Part shown: positions 25,042 to 32,111 of the stretch, piece by piece | Numbering within the stretch: position 1 is the first letter of the stretch | Layout of the letters: each line of letters begins with the position of its first letter | Origin: an uncultured Porphyromonas sp. | Lineage (GTDB): Bacteria; Bacteroidota; Bacteroidia; Bacteroidales; Porphyromonadaceae | NCBI RefSeq assembly: GCF_902489635.1 | Contig: NZ_CABUAN010000016.1 | Span: 1-43,404 of the forward strand | DNA: 43,404 nt | Reading direction: 5' to 3' | Notes under the pieces: generated by a model | What the model was told of the DNA's origin: nothing | Seen by the model: only the letters and a program-made list of their open reading frames with translations | Databases searched by the model: none | Made by a program: the position numbers and the translations under genes

Positions 25042-25364
25042 TAGTGTGGCTGAGTTGTAGCTGTACTATGCTGTAGCTCTAGGAGAGCTATACTTTGGTC
25101 CATTCGTTTGATCATCTGAGACAGTCGCTCCTTAGCGATGCCCATATCAGTACCACTGACGATAAGCGCACGCGCCATCAAGAGTTGCCGGTTGCGACTC
25201 TCGAGTCCCTCCAGCTCATCACACTGCTCACTGAGCCGTGCTTTGAGGTCTGCGATCTCCCCGCGCTGCGCCTCTATCTCTTGTTGCAGCGCATCACGCT
25301 GCTCGATGAGTCGCAGAGCGTTCTGGTAGAGTGCATCCACCTGTAGTTGCTCGTCGTGCGTCAT
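25041..25364 (-). CDS. Small coiled-coil protein coupled to zapA
   Basis: 107 residues, almost entirely predicted coiled coil (ALRLIEQRDALQQEIEAQRGEIADLKARLSEQCDELEGLESRNRQLLMARAL). The frame is open to 25568, but a promoter box lies inside that extension at 25384-25391, so the ATG at 25364 is chosen. It is coupled to zapA through TAATG, which suggests a division role, perhaps similar to the ZapA-partner coiled coil ZapB, but no homology to ZapB can be claimed. Conserved hypothetical at best. Confidence 0.7.
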   Translation of the reverse strand: MTHDEQLQVDALYQNALRLIEQRDALQQEIEAQRGEIADLKARLSEQCDELEGLESRNRQLLMARALIVSGTDMGIAKERLSQMIKRMDQSIALLELQHSTATTQPH

Positions 25365-25383
25365 TTTGTCACCATGTGTATCA

Positions 25384-25391
25384 CAAAGGTA
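25384..25391 (-). promoter_or_regulatory. -7 box of the coiled-coil/zapA operon
   Basis: On the minus strand TACCTTTG lies 19 nt before the ATG at 25364. It decides the start of the coiled-coil gene. Confidence 0.6.
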
Positions 25392-25527
25392 CAGAAAAAA
25401 AAGACTCATCCCAAGATTTTGTTGCACCCAGACCCGCAACGACTGCTCCACACACCTATCCCAGCATCTCCAAAACAGGAGTTGGCCGTTTGTAATGCGG
25501 TTTGCGGAGTTGAAGGTCGGGTTGACG

Positions 25528-25559
25528 TTTGGCGGTCTCAGATATTCTTCGTACCTTTG
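25528..25559 (+). promoter_or_regulatory. Promoter of tRNA-fMet
   Basis: TTTG at 25528-25531 and TACCTTTG at 25552-25559 are 20 bp apart, the same perfect arrangement as for dxs. The tRNA begins 14 nt later. Confidence 0.8.
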
Positions 25560-25573
25560 CAGATACAAACGAT

Positions 25574-25645
<72 letters not shown>

Positions 25646-25654
25646 CTAATGATA

Positions 25655-25686
25655 GACGCATTCCTCATTTGGAGTGCGTCTTTTTT
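25655..25686 (+). terminator. Rho-independent terminator of tRNA-fMet
   Basis: GACGCATTCC pairs with GGAGTGCGTC (one G-T pair) around TCATTT and is followed by six T residues. Confidence 0.9.
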
Positions 25687-25691
25687 GTTGT

Positions 25692-25729
25692 CCATACGTT
25701 ATGACGTGCTCCATACGCTATGGCGTGCG
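25692..25729. repeat. Two tandem 19-mers
   Basis: CCATACGTTATGACGTGCT and CCATACGCTATGGCGTGCG follow directly; 16 of 19 bases agree. The remaining spacer to 25800 shows nothing else. Confidence 0.6.
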
Positions 25730-25800
25730 ATGAGCTGGGTGGGGCGAAGAGGAATGGGGCAGCCGTCGCTTCAGGCGTTTGCTAGCAAAAGTGGCTAAAT

Positions 25801-25827
25801 GAGACTGTTGCAAGAGTCAACAGTCTC
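25801..25827. terminator. 10-bp hairpin downstream of rpmE2
   Basis: GAGACTGTTG and CAACAGTCTC pair perfectly around a 7-nt loop. It is a second hairpin past the stronger one at 25836-25878. Confidence 0.45.
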
Positions 25828-25835
25828 AAATACGA

Positions 25836-25878
25836 AAAGCACGCTACACACCCCTCTCAAGGGTCTGTAGCGTGCTTT
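25836..25878 (-). terminator. Terminator hairpin of rpmE2
   Basis: AAAGCACGCTACA and TGTAGCGTGCTTT pair over 13 bp, with an inner CCC/GGG pair. On the minus strand it ends in TTTTCG about 55 bp after the rpmE2 stop. Confidence 0.75.
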
Positions 25879-25934
25879 GTGATTTAGGTGAGGCCGAGAG
25901 ACGCAGACGGCGCTCTCAGACTGCGATGTGTGGC

Positions 25935-26198
25935 TTACTTGTCAGCCTTCTTACCACGATTGCCGTAGCGGCTCATGAACTTATCGACACGTCCTGCCGT
26001 ATCAACGAGCTTAGCCTTGCCCGTGTAGAAGGGGTGAGACGTGTTGGAGATCTCTATCTTGATGAGCGGATAGGTCTCGCCATCGATCTCGATAGTCTCC
26101 TTAGCGTTGGCAGTACTCTTCGTGATGAAGACTTCGTCGTTGGACATATCTTTGAATGCCACTGGACGGTAATTCTCAGGATGTAGATCCTTTTTCAT
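25935..26198 (-). CDS. rpmE2: 50S ribosomal protein L31, type B
   Basis: An 87-residue ribosomal protein. The start MKKDLHPENYRPVAFKDMSNDEVF and the SHPFYTGKAKLVDTAGRVDKFMSRYG segment are characteristic. It lacks the CxxC zinc ribbon of type A L31, so it is the zinc-free form. The only L31 in the window. A leader of about 185 nt separates it from its promoter. Confidence 0.95.
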   Translation of the reverse strand: MKKDLHPENYRPVAFKDMSNDEVFITKSTANAKETIEIDGETYPLIKIEISNTSHPFYTGKAKLVDTAGRVDKFMSRYGNRGKKADK

Positions 26199-26393
26199 TG
26201 CTTTGTTGCGTTTAAGTAGTTAATAATTTGCAGGGGCGTGGCTCTCCTTCCTCCTAAACAGTCATGAAAGAGGGCTAGCGAAGGGCCTATCCTATCGTCT
26301 AGCACCACGTGGATACCGCAAGGGCTTGTCTCGATCAAGTAGCAATCGGTGAGCTGCTCACACTTGGGAGATAAGCTTCGGAGGGCAAAGGTA
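26199..26393 (-). promoter_or_regulatory. Promoter and long 5' leader of rpmE2
   Basis: On the minus strand the -7 box TACCTTTG is at 26393-26386 and the transcribed leader runs about 185 nt to the ATG at 26198. An open frame without an ATG runs through the whole leader and ends in a TGA overlapping the rpmE2 start (ATGA). The leader may control L31 synthesis, as leaders of several ribosomal protein genes do. Confidence 0.45.
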
Positions 26394-26420
26394 CAATAAA
26401 TATCTGAATCTTCAGAATCT

Positions 26421-26535
26421 GGCTGTTGGCTGTTAGCTGGAGTGATCGGAGCTATCAGAGCTATCGGAGCCATCGGGACTCCGATATCTAGTCTCTAACT
26501 TCTAACTTCTAATCTCTAGTCTCTAATCTCTAAAT
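26421..26535. repeat. Composite repeat array between divergent promoters (C-B-A, inverted)
   Basis: GGCTGTT heptamers (26421-26441), nonamers ending ATCGG or ATCAG (26441-26485), then seven exact-phase heptamers TCTARYY (26487-26535). On the minus strand this is module order A-B-C, as at 1-88. It fills the space between the rpmE2 promoter (26386-26393) and the FKBP promoter (26539-26546). Confidence 0.85.
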
Positions 26536-26538
26536 TCG

Positions 26539-26546
26539 TACCTTTG
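26539..26546 (+). promoter_or_regulatory. -7 box of the FKBP-aroC promoter
   Basis: TACCTTTG begins 3 bp after the last module A heptamer, so the -33 region is made of repeat units. The leader to 26621 is about 70 nt. Confidence 0.65.
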
Positions 26547-26620
26547 CGGTAACACCGATGCGATGTGACAGTCGCTGCGGTGCCTGAACCGCATTTTATC
26601 ACGAACAAAGTATACCTAAC

Positions 26621-27184
26621 ATGAAGATTACAAAAGATAGCTACGTAACCTGCGAGTACGAACTCTACACAGGTGAAGGAAAGGAAGACATCGTCGAGAA
26701 GGCTACTCCCGAGGCTCCTCTAGCTCTGATCGTCGGAGCTGGATTTCTACTAGAGGCTTTCGAGAAGCAACTGATGGGTCTAGAGGCTGGCGACAAATTT
26801 GACTTTACCCTCAAGCCCGAAGAGGCGTATGGAGAGGTCTCTGACGCTTACATCCTGGAGCTGGAGAAGGATCTCTTCAAAAACGAGAAGGGCGAATTCC
26901 ACTCAGATGTCGTTTTCGAAGGCAACGCAGTCCCTATGCTCGACAACCAAGGCAATCAGCTGGTTGGTATCGTCGAGAAGATCACGGACGATACGGTGAC
27001 GATGGACTTTAACCATCCGCTGGCTGGTCAGACGCTACACTTCATCGGATCTGTCCTAGAGGCACGTCCTGCCACTGAGGAGGATCGTCAGAGACTGACG
27101 GCACAGTTCTCGGGCCATGCGGGCGGTTGCTGCGACGGCGACGACCACGAGGGTGGCTGCTCTTGCTGCAGCGGTTGCCACTAA
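26621..27184 (+). CDS. SlyD-like FKBP peptidyl-prolyl isomerase with metal-binding tail
   Basis: 187 residues. The FKBP core with an inserted IF domain is visible: YELYTGEGKEDIVEKATPEAPLALIVGAGFLLEAFEKQLMGLEAGDKFDFTLKPEEAYGE, then DNQGNQLVGIVEKITDDTVTMDFNHPLAGQTLHF. The C-terminal tail is rich in Cys, His and Asp (GHAGGCCDGDDHEGGCSCCSGCH), resembling the metal-binding tail of SlyD, which hands nickel to hydrogenase maturation. Predicted cytoplasmic chaperone/isomerase that can bind soft metals. aroC starts 11 bp later and is probably cotranscribed. Confidence 0.88.
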   Translation: MKITKDSYVTCEYELYTGEGKEDIVEKATPEAPLALIVGAGFLLEAFEKQLMGLEAGDKFDFTLKPEEAYGEVSDAYILELEKDLFKNEKGEFHSDVVFEGNAVPMLDNQGNQLVGIVEKITDDTVTMDFNHPLAGQTLHFIGSVLEARPATEEDRQRLTAQFSGHAGGCCDGDDHEGGCSCCSGCH

Positions 27185-27195
27185 GCAATCATACG

Positions 27196-28284
27196 ATGAA
27201 TAGCTTCGGACGGCATCTGCGACTGACCACCTTTGGGGAGTCGCACGGAGTGGCCATGGGGGGAATCCTCGATGGTATGCCTGCGGGCTTCCGGATCGAT
27301 CGGGAGGCTGTGCAGCACTTTGTCAACCTACGTCGTCCGGGCTACTCACGATCTACGACAAAACGCCGAGAGCCAGACGAAGTGGTCTGGCTCTCAGGCT
27401 TGACTGACGAGGGACGGACGCTGGGAAGTCCGATAGCCTTCGTGATACAAAATAGGGATGCTCGCTCGCAAGACTACGCCACCGCCACGAGTGAGCTAGG
27501 AAAACCCTTTAGAGCAAATCATGCCGACCTGACTTACTGGCTTAAGTATGGCCTCGAGCCACAGCCTGGTGGAGGTCGGTCAAGTGGTCGTGAGACGGTC
27601 GCTCGTGTGGTGGCGGGAGCCATCGCTCAGCAGTGGTTAGAGCAGCTGCGAGGCGTCACAGTGCAGGCTTTCATACAGCAGGTGGGCACTCTGTCGCTAG
27701 CTGGCGACTACACGACCTACCCTCTAGAGCATACTTACGACCGCCTCTGCTACTGTCCTGATGAGACACTAGATGAGGAGATAGCCACTTACCTGACTAA
27801 GGTACAAGCCGACCGAGACAGCGTGGGCGGTGTCGTGGGCTGTGTGGTGCGTGGTGTGCCCGCAGGCCTTGGAGCCCCCGTCTTTGACCGTATACCAGCA
27901 CTCCTGAGCTATGCCGTGATGAGCATACCGGGGAGTCGTGCTTTTGCCTTTGGCGATGGCTTTGACCTAGCGGGGCAGTGGGGTAGTGAGGTGCTAGACG
28001 AATTGCTCGCGATGAGCGATACGGGCATGGTGACCTTCGGCAGCAATCACAATGGCGGTGCACTCGGCGGCATCACGACGGGACAGGATCTGGTGATGAA
28101 GGTAGCGTTTAAGCCGACCCCGACCATTGCCCGTCCGCAGCAGACGCTCACGACCGAAGGTAAGCGCGTGACACATACCTTCACGGGCCGTCACGACCCG
28201 TGCATAGCACTACGGGCGGTGCCTGTCGTGCAGTCTATGGTCGCTCTGACTCTTGCCGACCTACTGATCGCTGTCGGTGATTAG
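27196..28284 (+). CDS. aroC: Chorismate synthase
   Basis: 362 residues. It converts 5-enolpyruvylshikimate 3-phosphate to chorismate using reduced FMN, the last common step to aromatic amino acids. Conserved stretches are FGESHGVAMGGILDGMPAG, the SGRETVARVVAGA helix and the C-terminal GRHDPCIALRAVPVV. The frame is open from 27127, but that part overlaps the FKBP tail; the ATG at 27196 gives the canonical start MNSFGRHLRLTTFGESHG. Its 3' end overlaps the 3' end of hemG by 24 bp. Confidence 0.96.
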   Translation: MNSFGRHLRLTTFGESHGVAMGGILDGMPAGFRIDREAVQHFVNLRRPGYSRSTTKRREPDEVVWLSGLTDEGRTLGSPIAFVIQNRDARSQDYATATSELGKPFRANHADLTYWLKYGLEPQPGGGRSSGRETVARVVAGAIAQQWLEQLRGVTVQAFIQQVGTLSLAGDYTTYPLEHTYDRLCYCPDETLDEEIATYLTKVQADRDSVGGVVGCVVRGVPAGLGAPVFDRIPALLSYAVMSIPGSRAFAFGDGFDLAGQWGSEVLDELLAMSDTGMVTFGSNHNGGALGGITTGQDLVMKVAFKPTPTIARPQQTLTTEGKRVTHTFTGRHDPCIALRAVPVVQSMVALTLADLLIAVGD

Positions 28285-29634
28285 TTGCTGGGCGACCTGC
28301 GTCGCTTGTGTGATGCGGTGCGCCATGCCGATACCATCCCGACAATTGCCCGCAATGATGAGTCCCGGGTAGCGATGCTCTACCTCCGCAATGGCTGCGC
28401 AGCGTCTCTCGCTGTCGGCACCATACTGCGGGATCGCATGGCGGTGGCGCGAGATATGCACCATACTAGGCACTATGCGTGGGTCGATGTCGAGCACTTT
28501 GTATAGCTCTTTGAGTGCCAAAGCTTGCAGCTCTTTCTCTTCCATATCGATTAAGTCGGGGCGTCGTGCGCCTCCCATGAAGATGCTGTAGAGCACCCCT
28601 TCGGCAGTCGGTGTGCGCTCGGCAAAGCAGTCCGACGGGAAGAGAACCCCGAGGATGTCGACCGGCTCTGACGAAGGCATGAGCGCACCGAAGCCACGAT
28701 AGTTACTGACCTTATGGTCAAAGCCGACAGCCACCTCGACGATCGGCGCATAGTAGAGACTTGTAATGGGCGATAAGAGTTCGTCTGGGAGGGTCTCCCC
28801 GAGGAAGCTCGCCAAGGCGTGGGCACCTACGGTCGAGACCACCTGCTCGGCTGAGACTTCGTGTAGCTCTCCGCCTTGCTGGTAGGTGACAAGCCAGTCG
28901 CCCGCTGCACCCTGTCTGACTGAGGTGACGGGGGCTCCCGTGCGGACATGCTCCGTGCCGATCTGCTCGACCATCTCGTGGATCATCGTCTCCAGTCCGT
29001 GGCGTCCGGAGTAGACCTCTTTGGTGGCTAGGCGATCACGGTCGCTCTTGGGCTCTTTGGCTTTAGCCATAGCTCCACGGATGAAGCTCCCATACTCCTG
29101 CTCTAGGTTGTAGAGCTTGGGTAGTGCGTGGCGGGTCTCTAGCTTCATCGGATCGCCAGCGTAGATGCCCCCGACGAAGGGGTCGACGGCATACTGCAGG
29201 AAGCTCTTGCCTAGACGTCGCTTCGCAAGAGAGCCGACAGACTCGTAGGGATCGTTGCCTTTCTTGCGCCACGGCTCACCGAGCAGGCGAAACTTATCGC
29301 CTAGCGTAAAGAGCGGTGTCGTGAGCCCGCTCCAAGGACCCGAAGGGAGCTGGTGCAGCCGTTCTTTCTTATAAATGTATCGACAGTTGCCCGCTGGTGT
29401 GGCGGCCTCGTAGCCTGAGGGCAAGAGCGCAAAGAGCTCGGCAACTTCGGGAAAAGATATCGACCCTGTGTTAGGTCCCGTCTCGAAGGTGTAGCCCTCC
29501 TCCCGCAAAGTGCGTATTTGTCCACCAGCGCGCTCCGCCTCCTCGAGGACGAGTACGGGCAGTCCCGCTTTTCGTAGGTAGAGTGCCGTGGTGAGTCCTG
29601 TGATTCCTGCGCCAATGACTATCGTTTGTTTCAT
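28261..29634 (-). CDS. hemG: Protoporphyrinogen/coproporphyrinogen oxidase (HemY type)
   Basis: 457-residue FAD protein. The dinucleotide fold VIGAGITGLTTALYLRKAG (5-23) with the acidic end VLVLEEAERAGGQIRT, GYTFETGPNTGS, and the C-terminal PGLIIAGNCRDGIGM are typical of HemY-type oxidases. These remove six electrons from protoporphyrinogen IX or coproporphyrinogen III in heme synthesis; which substrate is used cannot be told here. Last gene of bioB-bioA-hemG, 12 bp after bioA. The convergent aroC overlaps its end. The gene symbol follows common Bacteroidota usage and could equally be hemY or cgoX. Confidence 0.88.
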   Translation of the reverse strand: MKQTIVIGAGITGLTTALYLRKAGLPVLVLEEAERAGGQIRTLREEGYTFETGPNTGSISFPEVAELFALLPSGYEAATPAGNCRYIYKKERLHQLPSGPWSGLTTPLFTLGDKFRLLGEPWRKKGNDPYESVGSLAKRRLGKSFLQYAVDPFVGGIYAGDPMKLETRHALPKLYNLEQEYGSFIRGAMAKAKEPKSDRDRLATKEVYSGRHGLETMIHEMVEQIGTEHVRTGAPVTSVRQGAAGDWLVTYQQGGELHEVSAEQVVSTVGAHALASFLGETLPDELLSPITSLYYAPIVEVAVGFDHKVSNYRGFGALMPSSEPVDILGVLFPSDCFAERTPTAEGVLYSIFMGGARRPDLIDMEEKELQALALKELYKVLDIDPRIVPSMVHISRHRHAIPQYGADSERRCAAIAEVEHRYPGLIIAGNCRDGIGMAHRITQATQVAQQLITDSDQ

Positions 29635-29646
29635 ACTGCGTGACTG

Positions 29647-30960
29647 TTATCGTGATTGTCTAGCGACCATCTCCTGGACGACTGTGAGCAAGCCAGCCGT
29701 GAGGCGGGAGAGGTCGTCGGGTTGGATAATGTATGGGGGCATGATGTAGCAGAGCCGGCCGAAGGGTCGTACCCAGATACCGAGCTCTACGAAGCGGCGC
29801 TGCATGAAGGCCATATCGACTGGCTCGTCTAGCTCGATCACGCCGATAGTGCCGAGGACGCGCACCTCAGTGACCCCTGCGAAGGTGCTGGCGGGTGCTA
29901 GCTCACGCTTCAGTTGCGCCTCGATCTTGGCGACACGTTCTAGCGTTGGTTCACGCTGGATGAGCTGCAAGCTGGCGAGAGCTACGGAGCAAGCCAGAGG
30001 GTTGGCCATAAATGTGGGGCCGTGCATAAAGCAGCCCGCCTCACCACGGCAAACGGTCTCAGCGACGCGCTGCGTTGTGACAATGGCGGAGAGCGTCATA
30101 TAGCCTCCTGTGAGTGCCTTGCCGAGGGTCACGATGTCGGGCAAGACGCCCGCATGCTCCATCGCAAACATACGTCCCGTACGTCCGAAGCCTGTGGCTA
30201 TCTCGTCGAAAATGAGCAGCACGCCATACTGATTGCACAGCTTACGCGCCTCCACGAGGTAGTTGGGGTGGTAGAAGTACATACCGCCGGCTCCCTGCAC
30301 GATAGGCTCTAAGATGAGTGCTGCGATCTGCTCGCCGTGCTGAGCAAGCACTTGGCGGAGAGGCTCCATAGCGTCATCACGCCACGGCTCGCCCCACTTG
30401 ACCGAGGGCGGTGCAAGGAAGTGTTGTTGTGGTAGTGCCGTGCCGAAGATACTATGCATCCCCGTTACAGGGTCGCAGACGCTCATAGCGTGCCAGGTGT
30501 CGCCGTGATAGCCTCGACGAATGGTGACGAAGTGATCTCGCTGCGTCTCACCGAGAGACTGCTGGTACTGGATCGCCATCTTGAGCGCCACCTCGACAGC
30601 CACCGAACCGCTGTCTGCGTAGAAGATCCAATCGAAACCCTCGGGGAGCATCTTCAGAAGCTCCTTGCCGAGTGCTATGGCAGGCTGATGCGTTAGCCCG
30701 CCAAACATGACGTGGCTCATCTTCCCTATCTGCGTCTCCACGGCAGCATTGAGCACAGGGTGGTTGTACCCATGCACAGCGCACCACCAGGAGCTCATGC
30801 CGTCGATCAGCTCTGTGCCGTCGGCTAGGTAGATGCGTACCCCCTCGGCGTGCGAAACGGGATAGACTGGTAGCGGATCTTCCGTTGAGGTGTAGGGGTG
30901 CCACAGGTGCTTGCGGTCCCACTCTAAGGCTTGCTGGACTGTTGGGTCGTATTGCTTCAT
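29647..30960 (-). CDS. bioA: Adenosylmethionine-8-amino-7-oxononanoate aminotransferase
   Basis: 437-residue PLP enzyme that makes 7,8-diaminopelargonate in biotin synthesis, with S-adenosylmethionine as amino donor. Visible motifs: WHPYTSTEDPLPVYPV near the start, GMSSWWCAVHGYNHP, GYHGDTWHAMSVCDP, LIFDEIATGFGRTG, and the PLP lysine in TLGKALTGGYM near 279. Length is normal. Three base pairs separate it from bioB. Confidence 0.95.
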   Translation of the reverse strand: MKQYDPTVQQALEWDRKHLWHPYTSTEDPLPVYPVSHAEGVRIYLADGTELIDGMSSWWCAVHGYNHPVLNAAVETQIGKMSHVMFGGLTHQPAIALGKELLKMLPEGFDWIFYADSGSVAVEVALKMAIQYQQSLGETQRDHFVTIRRGYHGDTWHAMSVCDPVTGMHSIFGTALPQQHFLAPPSVKWGEPWRDDAMEPLRQVLAQHGEQIAALILEPIVQGAGGMYFYHPNYLVEARKLCNQYGVLLIFDEIATGFGRTGRMFAMEHAGVLPDIVTLGKALTGGYMTLSAIVTTQRVAETVCRGEAGCFMHGPTFMANPLACSVALASLQLIQREPTLERVAKIEAQLKRELAPASTFAGVTEVRVLGTIGVIELDEPVDMAFMQRRFVELGIWVRPFGRLCYIMPPYIIQPDDLSRLTAGLLTVVQEMVARQSR

Positions 30961-30963
30961 AGT

Positions 30964-31974
30964 TTAAGCGGTTTCTTCGGTACGCCAATCCTTTTCGTTG
31001 GTATTGCAATAGCCCATCTCAGCGATGAGCTGCATATCTTCGCGCGCCTGCATACCGCTGGTCGTCAGCATGTCGCCCGTGATGGCGCTATTGATGCCGA
31101 TGTACATAGCTTGGCGCATCACCTCTGGCGAAAGCCTCAGCCGCCCCCCACTAAAGCGCAGGAAAGCCGTCGGATTGATCAGACGAAAGAGTGCCACCGT
31201 GCGCAGATACTCCTCGTCCGTCAGGCGAGGCTCGTCGGCTAGTGGCGTCCCAGCGATCGGCTGGAGTATATTAATAGGTATGGAGCGTATGGCGAGCGAA
31301 CGGAGATAGCAGGCGAACTCGATGCGCTGTGCCATCGTCTCGCCCATGCCGATGATCCCTCCCGAGCAAACCTGCAACCCTACCTCCCGAGCCCAACGAA
31401 TGGTCTGCTCTTTCTCTGCCTGCGTGTGGGTCGTGCAGAGCTTGGGAAAGTGTGACGGAGCACTCTCCAGATTGCAGTGATAGGTGGTGACACCCGCCTC
31501 GTGCAGGCGTCGGAGTTGCTCCTTCGTCAGCAGTCCCATAGAGGCGCAGAGCTTGATGTCGCTCGCCTGGTGCATCGCCTCATAGTGCTGTGCGATACGC
31601 TCTATCTCCCGGTCACTCTGTCCTCGTCCACTGGCAACGAGTGCTATGCGCCCGATGCCCGCCTGACGATTAGCTCGTGACTCAGCCACGCACGGCTCGA
31701 CATCCAGCAGTGGATAGGCATCTGCCTGCGTATGGTAGTGAGCACTCTGAGCGCACCAGTGACAATCCTCGGAGCAGTGTCCGCTCTTGACATTGATGAT
31801 CGAGCAGGTGTCGAAGGCGTCTCCCATACAGTGCCGCGTCACGCGGTGGGCTGCCTCGTAGAGCTCCTCGCTAGTCGCTTCTTTGGCGAGTTGGAGCGCT
31901 TCTTCTTGTGTTACCTCCACGGGTTCTGGAGAGCAGAGAGAGGTGACGATGTCTGATAAAGGTCTCATGAGCAT
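30964..31974 (-). CDS. bioB: Biotin synthase
   Basis: 336-residue radical-SAM enzyme that inserts sulfur into dethiobiotin. The radical-SAM motif SGHCSEDCHWCAQS supplies Cys67, Cys71 and Cys74. Other conserved parts are CSGGIIGMGET and the RFSGGRL segment holding the Arg ligand of the second cluster. First gene of bioB-bioA-hemG. An ATG two codons in (31968) could also be the start. No TAnnTTTG box was seen before it. Confidence 0.95.
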   Translation of the reverse strand: MLMRPLSDIVTSLCSPEPVEVTQEEALQLAKEATSEELYEAAHRVTRHCMGDAFDTCSIINVKSGHCSEDCHWCAQSAHYHTQADAYPLLDVEPCVAESRANRQAGIGRIALVASGRGQSDREIERIAQHYEAMHQASDIKLCASMGLLTKEQLRRLHEAGVTTYHCNLESAPSHFPKLCTTHTQAEKEQTIRWAREVGLQVCSGGIIGMGETMAQRIEFACYLRSLAIRSIPINILQPIAGTPLADEPRLTDEEYLRTVALFRLINPTAFLRFSGGRLRLSPEVMRQAMYIGINSAITGDMLTTSGMQAREDMQLIAEMGYCNTNEKDWRTEETA

Positions 31975-31997
31975 TCTATTGTATATCTATAATCGAA

Positions 31998-32047
31998 TGG
32001 ACGCATCGCCCACCCCTTGCTTAGTAAAGGAGTCTGCGATACGTCCA
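31998..32047. terminator. Long hairpin between the peptide transporter and bioB
   Basis: TGGACGCATCGC (31998-32009) pairs with GCGATACGTCCA (32036-32047) with one G-T pair, and inner CCCCTT/AAGGAG bases also pair. It ends 23 bp before the bioB start on the minus strand, so it may terminate the transporter message or act as an attenuator for the bio operon. Confidence 0.5.
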
Positions 32048-32069
32048 TCGTTATTGGTGGAGAATTGAT

Positions 32070-32091
32070 ACAGTCTTTTGTTGGAGACTGT
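32070..32091 (-). terminator. 7-bp hairpin after the peptide transporter
   Basis: ACAGTCT and AGACTGT flank an 8-nt loop 20 bp past the transporter stop. There is no T run; weak. Confidence 0.35.
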
Positions 32092-32111
32092 TATCTCATA
32101 GTACAGCCTCT

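Noticed and set aside
25365..25568. N-terminal extension of the coiled-coil gene before zapA
   Set aside because: A promoter box lies inside it, it overlaps the tRNA promoter region, and the added sequence does not resemble the coiled coil.
25692..25729. Tandem 19-mers as a tRNA-associated attachment site
   Set aside because: They do not repeat any part of the tRNA 3' end, and there is no integrase nearby.
27127..27195. N-terminal extension of chorismate synthase
   Set aside because: It is an out-of-frame reading of the FKBP metal-binding tail.
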